From: Mactra quadrangularis
Lineage: Eukaryota; Mollusca; Bivalvia; Venerida; Mactridae
Length of the DNA stretch: 64,000 bases
Direction: 5' to 3'
NCBI GenBank assembly: GCA_025267735.1
Contig: CM046304.1
Coordinates: 16,554,001 to 16,618,000, forward strand
The first letter of the stretch is position 1. The number at the start of each line of letters is the position of its first letter. The notes under the pieces are model-generated. The model ran no database searches. It saw nothing but the letters and a program-made list of their open reading frames with translations, and was not told where the DNA came from. The translations under genes were made by a program, and so were the position numbers. Below are positions 26,901-41,900 of this stretch, in pieces.

Positions 26901-29900
26901 ATAAGGGACATTAGTCAGTTATCCTCCCTTGATAAAGTATAAAGCGATCCAAATGGCAAGTAGGTCCTATCAGTTGGAATCCTTTATCATTGAAATCTTC
27001 TGTATGTAAGGATAATAAAATATAATCACAATAAAATATTTTTCTTGTTATTTAAGATATCATCAAGAGTGAAAAAATTACATAGTTCTTCAACAAAACA
27101 ATACTTCGCTTGATTTTCAAACAAATTAGATTATTTACAAAAAAAGGCATTTTAGATTGATTGTGTCAAATTGACATTAAAAAGTACAATGTGAGGGGAA
27201 AATCCAAGTTATCCAACTGATTGGACCTAGCTATTTGAAAAGTATGCAAAGGGAAAAAATAACAAGTAAATCTGTGAGCTAATGCTCACTAGTGATACCC
27301 CCGCCAAAATCTAAAAATATGCGACAAACAGGAAGTAGATGAGCAAGGAGCATGAAATCGCTTTACACCATATGGGACTATGGGATGAAGCAATATGCAA
27401 AGTATTAGGCTGCTGCATGATATAGTTGCTGAGAAAACTGCGACGGAAATTTTGTAACGGACGGACGCACGGACAAGGGTAAAACAGTATACCCCCCTCT
27501 TCTTCGAAGCGGGGGTATAATAACTGACAAAGTCCCTTAGAGCCACTAGGGTTTAAAACCAGGTTCAAGGGTTCACCAACCTCACACTAGCCCCAACAGG
27601 TTCATATAAGAACAAACAATAACAAAATTATCTCTGTGAAAAAAAACATAACCTTTACAAAAGATATAACTTACCTAGATGTGGAAGTAGTATAATCATG
27701 GAATACTGAGCTAGTAGGACGGTCAGGACGAGAATAGTGTATTGGTTCAGTGGTCATTTCTTGTCTTTCATGTGCTGTATAACTCTCTGACCTATCAGTG
27801 GTCTTAACACCATCATCATTTTGAAATTGTACCAAATTCTCCAAACTGAAATATCATAGACAACACAATTTTTTTTTACTATTGTAACAGTCTTCAATGA
27901 AAATCTAAAACCATTCATTGTAATGAACTATAGTTTGAAAATAAAAGTGTCTGGTTCCTGCCTATTCTTAGTTAAATTCATCAATTTCCAACCTTATTTT
28001 TTGGCTAAATACTGCTTCTCAACCATAGAAAAATAATGTCATACATGAACAGTAGAAACCTTAATAAGATTTTAACAATTTTTTAGAATATATTTTTAAA
28101 AAATCATGAAAAAAATAACAAGTCAACACAATGAAAGCAGCTGGCACACCTAAAATAGCTTCCTTTTCTGTAAATAGTACTCACCAACCCTTCCACAACA
28201 CTGGCAATTTCTCCATATACCTTAATAATGACCATTATTGTCAAATATTGAAAGGGTATGACCACCCAAGGTGAAATTTGAACACTAACCCTTTGTTACA
28301 CTAGATTAGCAATCCCAGTGTACCTACCCATGAGTGGAAGAAAAATCTGAGAAAACTTGTTCATTTTAAAACAATAGACAAATATACTTACAATTCTCCT
28401 CTAGGGTTGTCATTTCTACTGGATGGTCTCTCAACATTACTTGGTTGTTCTTTCAACTTGCCACTAGGTGGACGTTCAGTAGGACTACTCTTTGGTCTTG
28501 TTTGTGTATATAATGTTTCTCTAGTTAAATCACGGAACATTTCATCAAAGTAATCTTTACCTTGACCTAATTGTGTAGGTACGACTTGAACAGATGATCC
28601 TGGTCGCACTGTAATAATATACATGTATTTAGTAAAACCTAAGTCTTGATATATACAACCACAGGCTGCCAGATTGAAAGGGTACCTACTTCACATGTAT
28701 ATATGTCTATAATTATATTCTAAACGATAATTTTATTCTTTTTGGGAGGGGGGGGTCTCTTTCACGCCAGCAGCCTGAGCATAGAAAATTGACAAGTATT
28801 AGCATTTCCAAAAATGCTTGAAATCTCCGTTTAGCAGTGTATTCTCCTTAGAGTAAAAACATTCAAGCAATATGCATCAGCGTTTTAAACCATCCCATGT
28901 CTATTCATAAAATACAAGAATGATCGTGCCCTGTTAACGATATGTAAAACCATTGAATCTATTTATAGAATACCAGGAATTAGCGTGCCCTGGTAACAAT
29001 ATGTAAAACCATTGATTTAGATTTGCCCAAACGTAGGGAAGATAGGTTTTCATTTATTCAACAAATGTAAGTTTTTAAAAGAAAAAAACATGTTACAATT
29101 AGTTATGCATATTTTCTGGTGTTATTTTGCAACTTTCTTGAAACTGGTACTCGTTCATACATTGATAACAGTATTTTCTGGTAATACAAATAGTTAATCC
29201 AACAAAACATGGCATTGACGAGTCTATACACGCATCCCTATTTTGACTGTTCGGCGTACATTTTTTCATTGTGACCTCAAATGCATTGTTTTGCAACCAG
29301 TGTTGACACAAAAATGCTTAAATCTTGATAATTGTTATTATCGCCGCCCGGGGGACGATAATAAAACTGACCAAAATCAAAGTACTGATAGCGCTTACTA
29401 ACATGTAACATGAAAAAGGTTGGTAAATTGTGTAGTGTTCAACATGGTAGAATATTTTACAAGACTTTAAGTTTTGTATGTGAATTATTCATAATGAAAA
29501 AGGTAAATGTTTTACAGTAACATACTGTTACAGTATTAAGTCTTTTTGATTCAGTTCCTGATAAAATCATGACTGCTTCCAGAAAACAATTGGGACCTAC
29601 TTCTTTGTTCCTGTGTATGGTATATTGTAAACTTTACATGCAATATTACCTGGAGCAGATTTAGCTCTTGTAATTGGACCAATAGCTCTAGGTGACATTC
29701 TAGTAGGTGAATCAATCTGTAATCTGTTTAAACTAGGTGATGTTTCATATGTATACTTTGTTGTTGTACCTATATAATCTATAGGCTCTGAAATTATATA
29801 CATCAATTATATTGTAATAGTCAAACATAAATAAAACATTGTATAATTATATGACTATTACATGATTATTTTCAAAAGAGGGTAAATAGACTGTGTCTGC

Positions 29901-32900
29901 AATTCAAATATTTGACAAATATATGAGTACAAAAAACAATAGGAATGAATCTGTATTTTGTGCTTTTCAGCAATAATGTGAAACAAACTTTGTATGCACC
30001 GCCTGCCTTTGGATGGAAAACCTACAAATTTGAGTTCCGAATTAGGTTTATTAACACTCACAGAAAAGTTAGCAAAAAATAAATCAAACACCATAATTAA
30101 TAGCATCAGAATTTCTTTTTTTACATCAGATTTTCCCAAACTATTTAGACAGTGCTTGTTGTTCATGCACTGTGATTAGGAAATTGTTAAAAAATTGCCA
30201 GATGAATATTATGATAAATAAAGATCAGTGCATCTTTTCACAAAAATTCTTATGTAAAAAGTTATCGTAAATCAATTTCATGAATTATTGCAGTTCAAAG
30301 TCAGAAAGATAATAACACAACTATGCTATAATATTCAAATTATCTACAAGATTCAATAACATTTGGAATTACTTAAGATGATTTTATAGTAAGATTTTTC
30401 GTGAAAGCGCCACAGTTGAACATGACCTGAACTGTGAGCTTGTCAGTAATAAAATAAGTGAGAATGCATGGATAAGTTAAGACCAGATTGAAAAAGAACA
30501 TAGTTACCTTGTTCCGAGACACTGGGTAGAGTACATCTAGTAAACGTTGGTTCTGGCTGTAAAGAGGGTTCACCGCTCTCTAAGAATGTAGAACATTGAA
30601 ATGTAGACTCAGTAGTAGTTATAGGTTGTGTTGCCATGGTAACAATATACTCAGGTTGTTGTTGTTGTAGTGTGCTAGATAAGGAGACATCAGGTAAAGT
30701 CAGTGGTACATTGGTACTGTATGTTAATGGTTGCTGATGTGAGGAAGGCGACAATGGTAACTGTAGTCTGAAAATATACAAACAACAAGAAATGTAATGT
30801 GAAAAACCACATTAAAGCCAGTTTTAAAAACTTAATCGCAAAAATTACAAAGGGCAATAATTCATAATAAAGCCAGGTACATGTAGAGTTGTGGTTACTG
30901 TCTTATACTGTTGATAACATGGTATGTTATCATTGTATGAAGTTTCATAAAGATCTGACAATAAATGGCAGAGATATATGCTCAATTGAAAATTTTAATG
31001 CAATTGTTCAAGACACCGGATGCCCGCCCAACTGCCTGCCTACCACCCCACCCTTGTTTGGCCAAAGTATAAGCCGGATTTTTTCGTTAAAAAAATACGG
31101 CCAATAAAAAGATATTACAAGACAGCATTCAGAACTCCTCAGCCATTCACTATGAAGAACCTCAAACATATTCCGGTATTTAGAAGCCATTTTGAAACTA
31201 CCTTCGCATCACATGGCCATGCAAAATCAGTGTTCAAGAAAACATATCTCATGATCCTTCAGTCCATGACTTTGAAATACATGATTCAATTAAATTGTTA
31301 AACAATATTAGGTCACATAAAAAACATAAATTTGTTTTTAAGTTTGTGTCCTCAAACTTTTCATGAGTCATTGGTTCATGAATAGTTTAAGAACATTAAG
31401 AACAAGGCACAGTCATGAACTTAAAGTAATTTTTGCCATTTTATCTTATAAACATTTCATCAAGTGTTCATGAACTAAAGTAAATAGTTCATCAACTATG
31501 CCTGTGTTTGGAAAGGTCACTTAATAGGCATGGCCATAGAGGAATAATTGCTACATGAAGACAAAATATTCAATGTAAAAAAGATAATTTCTTTTGATTG
31601 AATTCTAGATAGAAGCCTCCCTCATCAAAATGGGGGTCCCAAAACTGAAATAAAGGAAGGAAGAGTTGTGGTTACTTTCTTATTCTGGTATGTTATTATT
31701 GCATGAAGATCTGACAATAAATGGCAGAAATATGTGGAAAAGAAAAACATTAACACAATTGTTAACGACACCGGACACCTGCTTGCCCACCTGCCACCCT
31801 GTGTTTTGCCAAACTATTAAAAAATTTCGCCTAAAAAAAATGGGGTCATTTTAGCTAACAGAATACTGCATATATAAAAGAACATAATTTTCATCCTCTG
31901 TTACGTACTAGTACTTGAAAAGTATAATCAATTTTAATTACAATGAGTGTTTACGTTGACTCAAAACATGAAATATAATTTTATTATTATTTAGTATTAT
32001 TTTCTATAAGCTATTCTATTGATTAAATTAGTTATTGTACGATTATATTGAACTGTCCGATTGCATAAATTAAAACGTCACATAACACTGTATATTTAAT
32101 GCTCGGATATCGTCGGTAGTTCACGTAGAGCTCATAACACAGATGTGTCATATTTGACTTTTAATGATTATCTCGGTTTGTGTGGTCGAGTGGTAAAACG
32201 GTCAGTGAGCAAACCTTTTTGTCGTGGGTTCGAATCCCGATAGAATTTTTTTTATTTTTTTCTTCCTTTTATTATTGTCGGATTGCGCAAAACACAATAA
32301 TGTTTCAAAGTTTATTTTAACAAATTATAAATTTTGTCGATTTCCCTTCAAGAGAATATAACAGTAGCGGAACTGACACTGCCAGTGAAACTAAATGACT
32401 TTTTTAATTATTAGTTTTATAGTATTTCAACATTTCTATTTCCAAAAGACACTGAATAAAACAAAACACAATTTTCAGAAAATAAAAAAGATGCTAACAA
32501 TGCGAAGAAAAAAAGTGAAAAATGACATCCTTAGATTCAATCTAGCAACCGGCATTTCAAAAGTATAAGTTGTGTAGCGTTTCACTTAAACCGCACGACT
32601 ATTCAGTCATGTTAGATTTTGACACTAAATTAACTTATCTATTGTATTTTTACTGCAAAATTCTATAAATAGAGCGCGGAAATTAATATATGCAGTGTGT
32701 GATAACCGTGTAATTATGCAATCGGACAGTTCAATATAATCGTACAATAGCCAACTATTGCTTATACTGTCCGAAGTCAATGTGCACAAGCTATAACAAT
32801 AACATTATTAATTTATCATTGCCATTTGCCTACAAGTTGTTCATGTACCCTCACTTTAATTAAGAGTAACAATTACTTCCATCAATTATTAATGAAAACA

Positions 32901-35900
32901 ATATAGAACAATATCACATGCTCAAAGCTAGCAAAGCTAGACTACACTAAATATAAACAAGTAAATCTGTGAGCTAATGCTCACTAGTGATACCCCCGCC
33001 AAAATCTAAAGATATGCGACAAACAGGAAGTAGATGAGTAAGGAGCATGAAATTGCTTTACACCACATGGGACTATAGGATGAAGCAATATGCAAAGTTT
33101 TAGGCTGCTGCATGTTATAGTTGCTGAGAAAACTGCGACGGAAATTTTGTAACGGACGGACGCACGCACGGACGCACGGACAAGGGTAAAACAGTATACC
33201 CCCCTCTTCTTCGAAGCGGGGGTATAATAAATAAAAGATGGATATAGACCAGTTTTACAATGAGAGGTGAAAACAAAACCTGGAAGTTTAAAAACCTAGA
33301 CATGTAATACTAAACAAAAATATTCTACATGTTAAACTTATAATCTATTGTGTTTTAATGGTGTGTGAATACAATTATGGTCAATTCACAAAGACCAATG
33401 CACCTAATTTAGCTTTCCTGGACCATCGGCAAGAACTTGTACAGACACATACCCTTCCCCAAAGCCTTTTACAAGAATAAATATATTGATCAAATGGTTA
33501 GTAGCAAAAAAACATTTTGTGCACATTTTGTAAATGTGGAATAATATATAGTTTGAATTGTAGGCCCTAACATTAAATACTATAAAAATGTCTGTAAAAA
33601 TAAATGTGGCGAAAGATAATAAATGTGACTTTTCAATATTAGAACAAAGTATATAATAGATTTACAGTTGTCTATGATTTATCATATAATAAAATATAGG
33701 TACAACCTATCATGTGCATTGGAATTAAGTCATGAGTGCTGAAGCACAAGTGATTTAATAAGTGCATCAACCAGACTAGTAAATCAAAGTACATAAATGT
33801 GCAGGACTTAGCATAAGATCTGTTAAGTAATATTTTCTTCCCAATTATAAATCATACTTTCAGCAAAGCACACATGTTTGAAGATGCATGTTTGGAAAAG
33901 GATAATTGCAAAAAGATGGAAACAGGCAATCATCAAGAACTAATTCATGTTTTGACAGTTGATAAATCAAAGCGCTCATAGCACTGTTGAACATTATTAG
34001 GTGGGCTTAACACAAAACGGTCATAACTCAATTTTGTTAACTCGAGTAATGACTGCTTTGCGCTAAGCCCAACAATTTGCTACAGTCTGCCATAAAAAAT
34101 GGGGAAACCCTATACGAACGATATCAATTCAATATTCTACAGCTTGTACAGTAATACTCATAATTACCTTAATGGTTTAATCACAATTTCATCACCTGGA
34201 CAAACCTCTCGTCTTAATTTAGCTAAACGTATAACATTCCTTCTTTGAATGAACTTTAAATTGTCACTGTGCATTAACAAAACTGGCTGCTTCATGGTGA
34301 ATGTTTTATTTCTGTACACCAGTATTACACATAAATTAGTTCAGTTTATTTATAAATTCCATGAGCAATCATCAGTATTTCACTCCATACACAAGATTGA
34401 ACTAGATTCCATATACCGGTACAAAAATCAATTACAATATCATGCTAAAATGCACTTAAATTTCAGCAAAAATTGATTTCCAATGAGTTCAGCAAAATTT
34501 AACTATTTTACTTGTTCAGTTAATACATGTTCCCATCTATACATTTAGTTATTTCAGAACATATTCAAGTTTAAATCAGGACTAGCTAAAACCAGTCTGG
34601 CTGTAAGTCAAATATTTTGTACAAATCAATTTAAGTGCGCCATGCAGTACTGATAGTTTATAGTGTCATTCTTTAATGTAAAATCCCTGAACAAAAGAAC
34701 TATGATATGATCCATGAAATTTTAATTTTTTAACAAGAATGAAATCTTCTGTCCATACAAACTATCCATTAAGGGTTGCTCGCAAGGCATAGTAACTAGC
34801 AATTTAAAGCAATACACTTACTACAGTCTTGCGGGCAACCCTCACGCAGCATCTTAAGCATGCAAGATGAACATTATTAGAATTAGAACCAGTTGTATGC
34901 ATGAGGTATAAGTACCTAGCTTTTAAAAAGCACTCTTTTGTGTGAGCCAAATTTTATGCGACAGTTCTGCTCTAAGCTGAGCAAATTACAAAGGTAGCAC
35001 AGGCCCTGAAAAGGTGAAGAGTGCTATAAACAAGTTCAACTAGCAAAGCCATTTGCTGGCTAGTTCTACATTGCAGCAAACTGTTACACAAAAAATGGCT
35101 AAGTAGTACCAAAGGTAGCAATATCCTTACGCAACTGGCTCAAGATTCCACAAATTTCAACTTGCCTCAGCAAATCAAACCTCTTTTCCTAACTATCTTA
35201 AACAACACTTTTTAATAAAAACTTATTATTCCCAAGTTAGTTAGACTATAGTACACTCAATATATGAGCAACAAAACATCACTCACAATTTTATGATATA
35301 TATGAGAGTACCCGCTATTCTACTCCTGATATTCAAGTACATGTATATGTACAATTATAAAAAATTTATTGGTACTAGACTGTACAAATATACTTTACTG
35401 TGCTTTCTATGCGAGTATACTTTAACTCGTCACCAATATAAAGAATGAACAGACATATATTATATATAGAACTGTAATATATCACTTAAATACAAGTATA
35501 TTAAGACTCTATAAATTAAGATTTTTACACCCATTGGGCTCAACCAAATGATCATGTGTTCTATGAATTTTTCTGGATAATAATAGTACGAGCAAGCTAA
35601 GAAATGGGTTTTTTAAATCTTAATTCTGTGGCTTTATATAGTGTTTTGAATTTGATTTTTATGAGCGAGCGAGGAAATAAAAATATTTTTTGTAAAAAAT
35701 GTCAAAATTAAGGTGCGAGCGAATCAAGTTGTTGTGGTCTTTTTATTCAGTTATTTACATCATTGAACTAGCTTTCCAGCTTATTATTTTTTACCAGTAC
35801 CCATTAACCCTTGCACAACTAACTGACAACTTTCAGTGACTTGTGCTTGACTACAACAAAAAAAATTATCAACCATCTTAGTAATTATATAGAATCATAT

Positions 35901-38900
35901 TCATTTTTTAATTAATGCATAAAATATCATATTCAATATTTTCCCAATAATTCCAATTATATTTTCTTCATAGAAATTTAATAAAAATATATAGCACTTT
36001 AAATATCCAAATATGTACAAAATAATGTATATTTTTTATATCCAAACTAAATTTAATGAATATTCAAACCATACACATATTCCAACTTTTTGAAACTATT
36101 CTAACATAAAATTTTAAATGAAATCACTAACAACATACAGTAAATCATTCACACTGTACATGTCATGGCAGCAGAACAAAACTATGAACTAGGAAAATAA
36201 AAAATAATTCAAGTTTTTAAAGCTCCCATTAACTTTGATTGATTTTTACTTCAAACAACATTTATGTTACATGTTTACTTATCTAATTAAATACAATTAT
36301 TTCTAGTTCAATATTTTACTTAAGACAGTAGCAAATTAATTCCTATATTCTCATACCCCAACCTGCCTGACAAAAATCGCTCGGTCTGAACATTTGTTAT
36401 TTTTAAAATGAACCAAAGAACAAAACAACTCATACAGTATAAAAAAGGGTATCAATTTTATATAATTTGTCGTACATAGTTAAGCTGCCCAGGTAGCTCA
36501 TTTGGTGGCACACAGGTCTACTGATCAAGGGGTCGTAGGTCAGATTTCCAACCGGGCAAACTTTCAGTCACTGACGAAAGTATGTGCCTAAGTGACTGGT
36601 TAAAAGCTAAATCTAAAGCTTTAGCCATGATTCCATGAACAGAGGGAGTAAATTGGCTGACCTCCGTGATATGACCTAAATTGTGTTGCTATGGCATTAA
36701 ACATAACCAGAAAAAAAACTTACTGAAAGTCAGCCGACTCAGAGAGAAAAATAAGAGATACAACCCACCTTCCTGCCCCATTCCCCCGCCCCCTGTCCCA
36801 TACCCCCTCCCCCTGGCCAAAAAATGTTTGGATGAAAATCTAACAATTTATTTCCTATTGCCTCAAAACAATCAATATTTCCATTATTATAATGGAACAA
36901 ATAGAATATCAATTGATTCTAATATTGATTACAATTCATGATTATTTATTGTAGTTAATAATTTATATTATTTAATTTATTGATTCAGTCTATTTAAATT
37001 ACTATAAATTAACATTGACTTATAGGGCTTTAATTATTAAAGTATCAATTTAGATATCTGTATAACGTGACTTCATTATCTATTATTTCATTGTAAGAAT
37101 TTTTATATCCAACATTAAGTTCAACTCAAATTGTTTTGGTTTTGTTTAAGTACTGTATATGTCTCTATATTTGGGGGGGTCAAATATTAGCGGGGTTTTT
37201 ATGGTGTTTTTATATTGGTGGGTTAATATTTGGCAGTGTGAAGGCTTAAGGCCAATATTAACCCATGCCCACTTTCAAAACTGCCAAAATTAAAACATGA
37301 ACAATTTTCAATTCTCGTGCCAATTAATATTTTTTTCAGTAATAATTATCAGTAAAATATAGTAATAGGGGAAAATTATGAATTAATTAGTTTGAGTATT
37401 TTAATTGTTTTAGTTTTAGTTTGGTTTAAAGCCGTAGCAACACATTGTATAGGTCATTTAACGGCGGTCAGTCACATTACTCATTCTTCATGGAAAGGCT
37501 AAATCTCTGGATTTAGCTGTTAACCAACAACTAAGTGCATACTTTCGTCTGTGACTGACAACTGCCCTACATAATTCAGAATCATTGGTAGGAGGGAGAA
37601 TGGCAGTAGGAAAAATTTCATGAGCAGGCTCCACGAAAGTATGCCCGTCTGGGAATCAAACCCACAACCCCTCGATCAGTAGACTTGCATGCTACCAACT
37701 GAGCTAGCCAGGCGGCTAAACAATTATATGGAATCAGTTTAATTTCACACCTTCAAGACCATAACCAAACAGTCAATAGCTCTTGCGCTTAGAAATCTAA
37801 AACAAAGACTTAATTACTGATAAATTATTAAAAAACAAATTTTATTTGAACTTAATTATAGATTGAGCTAGTGATACAGAAAAGTTAAGATGATGATTTC
37901 AATAAATGAAATAATTTTTTTATCATTTTCACAATAGAGATAATAAAATTTCATAATGCAAAATTATGCCCATATATTTTAATATTATGAACAAAATATC
38001 AAATTTAAAGCACATCTTAGAATTTATAATAAAACATAATTACAACCACTTCAATTTTAACTTAAATATCAAAATGACAAACTATAATACTGCAATTCAC
38101 AGTTTCAACTTTATTTTCCGTGTGAATATTTCAACTTCCAAAAATTCAATTTTCTTAAACAAAATCCAAATTTCTTAAAAAAATAGATCAATATTTTCAA
38201 ATAGTACACTGACATACACTAAACACTCATTCTATTTTCCTACAACACATGTATAATTTAAATTTATTCCAAGTAACTCTACAAAACATTAAATATTTTA
38301 AGTCTCGATAGTTCAACAATTTTATAAAATCCCTTTATAGCTTTCACACAGTAATTATAATAATATTATAAATATTAATCAAGCACAAAATACTGGCACA
38401 ACTTTAATCTGACCTTATTGTCAGATTAAAATCTCTAAAAAACAGTATTAAGATATAAAGACCTGATAAAATAGATCCATAACCAATATTAATACGCCCC
38501 ATGTTATTCGGCTCTACTTGGTATCAATATTTGTACATTTATATGCATAAAATTTTGTATCATTTAATAACCCACATTATAATATTAATATAACATTATG
38601 AAACATTAATGATTGCCCCCCCCCCCCCATTCATAGCTCTTAACAATACCGTACTTAAACTTAATATACTTAAAATATTGATTACAGTTAAACCACAATT
38701 TTAAAACCACTTAACAGTCCCAAGATTAGCTCAGTAGGTAGCACAGCATACTTTTGTAGTGTTTGATCATGAAATAATTTCTACAGCAATTTTCCCACCT
38801 ACTTCTGATTCTCATTCATGAAGGGTATCATGTCAGTCGTTGATGTAAGTACCCGCATAGTCAATGGTTAACAGCTAAATCCAAAGCAAGTATGTATAAT

Positions 38901-41900
38901 GACCATCATGGTATTAATAGAAAATCAACATTATTATCAATTTATTAAAAAGAGTAGTACCTGCCAAGGTGAAACATCAATTAAAGTTCATGAACTTATC
39001 AGGAATTAGACTGTTCTTGTTTAGTTCATGAACATTTCATGAACAGATTGTAGATCTGATTATAAATTTAAGTTTATAAACTTTGATTAAGAACTTTTTA
39101 AGTACTATTCATAAACTGTTCATAAGTGGCTTGAATAGTTCATGATTTCCTGAACATCATTTCAAAATGGCAAGTCTTATAGTGGTGCAATAAATGCCAG
39201 ATTATACAGTATATTGAAATAAAACAATGTCTGCATTTTTTGCAAAAAAAATATACACATTTTCAATAGGACAAAAAAGTTAGATACATTGCCAAATATG
39301 TCTGCCCTTAAGTATCATATTAACAATAGTTTTTCATTCTATTTATATTTTAGATAGAATCTCAAAGAATATTAAAATTAATAATGTCTGGATAAAGTTA
39401 CATTTAAGTTTACCATTAATTTAAAACATGAATCAAAGCAATGCCAAAACAGCTTGGCTAGCTCAGTCAATAACAAACAAATCTACTGACTGAGGGGTAG
39501 TGGGTTCGATTTCATGGTAGGGCATACTTTTGCAGAGTTTGGTTATGAAATTATTTCTATGGCCACTGATTCTAAATCATGTAGGGCAGTTGTCAGTCAC
39601 TGACAGAAGTATGTGCCTAGTAACTGGTAAACAGCTAAATCCAGAAACTCAGCCTTTCCAGGAACAGAGAGTAGGTTGACTGACAGCTGTGCTATGACCT
39701 TACAATGTATTGATATGGTGTTAAACCCAACCATAAAAGAAAATAAATAAATACAAATAAATGGACATAAGTCTTATTTTTTAAATTATCATAGATTAGT
39801 GTAATCCATTATTACAACTAAAATGTGTCAATTTCTTTGATACCTTTAACATTGAAGGGAAATATAATGAAAAGACTTGAAATATTATACTAATGGAAAC
39901 CAAAAACCTTATAAAGTCAAAGAAGATATAAAATCCCTAATAAGGTTAATATCAACAATTTTAATGTTATTCCAATAGCAGTAATAAAGTTAATGAATAT
40001 TCAAAAATCTTAAACATTTAAAATCAGCCTTAAAACATTCACCTATTATGCTAGCCTGATTATACATTGATCGCACATCATGTTTTAAAGTTTGCAAGTA
40101 ACTAGCAAGAAAACAGATAAATCAAGTATATTTTAGGTTAGCAACTAAATAAATAGAGCATTAATATCTATTCACTACTCATCACAGAAAGTTATGGTGC
40201 AGTTCAAAGTCTGCTTCAATATACATGTTCAGCCCACTAAACAATTTTGTACAATTAAACCCTGATCATTATAATCCCCTACAGGCAGTTGATCCCTCAC
40301 AGTACCCATTTACATCTGGGTGCCATGGAACAACTGTAGGGGTAAATTTAATAGCTTGAGTGAATAAGTGGTGCCCCAAGTGGGGTTTGAACCTGGGACC
40401 CTTAAATCACTAAGCAGGCATCCTACATTTTGTACCACTGGAGGACTGCTCCTACATCTATTGCAAAAATCTTATCATACGGATAATTAATCTTCTAATA
40501 TTGTTCGTTTTTTCTCAACTGTCAAAGCATGAATAATTACACAGTGAATGCGTTTGTTAAAATTATAGTCGTAATACATCCATGAGATTCCAAAAATGTG
40601 TATTATGATCGAGTAAAGCTGCTTATACCGTATGATATGTTTTAGTCAACTTATTTTTAATAAAAATTAGGCCCTCAGTACAAAAACAATGCATTCAGTC
40701 ATTGTGAAATTATTCAAGCTTTGACAGCTGAGAAAAAAGGGACAATACATGCTAATGAAATGGTCAAAACTAAAACAATTACTTCAATTGAGAGATATAA
40801 ATTAAGTATAACAAAAATGAAATATAAAAACTGTGACGTGAACCAACTAGTTTAAACAGCTAAGTGTATCAAAAAATGTATATATGTGTCAAGTTATAAA
40901 ATAAACTTACAAGCTGTCATTTGTTTGATTGGCATAACACAACCTGATTGTTAAAATATACACAAAATATATAATTGAATACGATAATGAACCAAACATA
41001 CGAATAAAATACGAGAAAGTATGCTTCATAATTAGGGCTGTGGATCGTTGAGCAAGTGGCCGAACCACGTTTAATGTATAGCAATTCACGAATCAAACCA
41101 CGAATCACTTGTTAATGGAAAAGCATACAGAATTCATGTAATTAAAAGTTTTTACTCTAAGTAAAACCATGTACTCCAAACATGTTTATTACCAGAGGTT
41201 TTATGGGCAATTTCAGTGATAACATTTTTGTTTAAATGTGTATCACTAGAATTTTGACACAAGATTGTTCGGTCTCTACATAAATTTAATATTACATTAG
41301 AAGTGCGACTCGTTTTCAGTTGTAATTAAGCTGAAAATGTTATTTCATTTGTCCAAAAAATAGATCGCGATCCGACGATTTTGGACATGACAAATATTTG
41401 TACTCGATTTTCTGGTCACATACATGTCACTAAATCAGACTGTGCTATCAATAGATAACACATTCATACGAACAAACAGACAGTAAAATGCTGTTTAAAT
41501 CATTTCCTAATTACCAGCTCATTTCTTTCCACTAATAAGGAATTTATTGAAATTGTAATATACAAGACACTTCAACTTGAGATTGGAGTAGCCATTGAGT
41601 TAGTTCCTAGTCACTTAAGTACATCTTAAACCTTACAACATTTATCGTACATGCATAATCAAACTTTATTGACAAGAAACTAAGGTTAATATGTCGCAAT
41701 GGTTTACATTTCAATCATGATAATAACTATTTTATGGACATAGCTACAAGTATTTCAGACTTTGTTTTACTTTTTCTAAGGAACCAACTTGATTTATCAA
41801 GTGATAGTTATAGTACAAATTTAACATGTTCACAGGCAGTAAAAATCAGTATTAGGCCACATTTTTGTACCCGGGCTATTTCAACACCAATAATATGACA

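Larger units (their letters stand above)
22845..27674 (-). other. Intron 13 (4.8 kb)
   Basis: Lies between the linker and LTD exons. It holds a fold-back MITE, two tandem arrays, a TIR element, an AGGGCTCGACATTAA-family fragment (about 26010-26110) and the first hairpin-ended element. The remaining AT-rich sequence shows no coding block. Confidence 0.6.

Noticed and set aside
27289..27568. Open frames shared by the three copies of the hairpin-ended element
   Set aside because: Similar short peptides appear at 33 kb and 55.8 kb only because the element is repeated; no start context or domain, and frames run into the microsatellite.
32182..32252. A genuine tRNA gene
   Set aside because: Box A, box B and a T run are good, but the 7-bp acceptor stem and first T-stem pair do not form by eye. 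Kept as tRNA-like within a TIR element.
36681..36941. Plus-strand frame with a Pro-rich stretch
   Set aside because: Formed by a C-rich low-complexity run next to a SINE 3' end; no splice or domain support.
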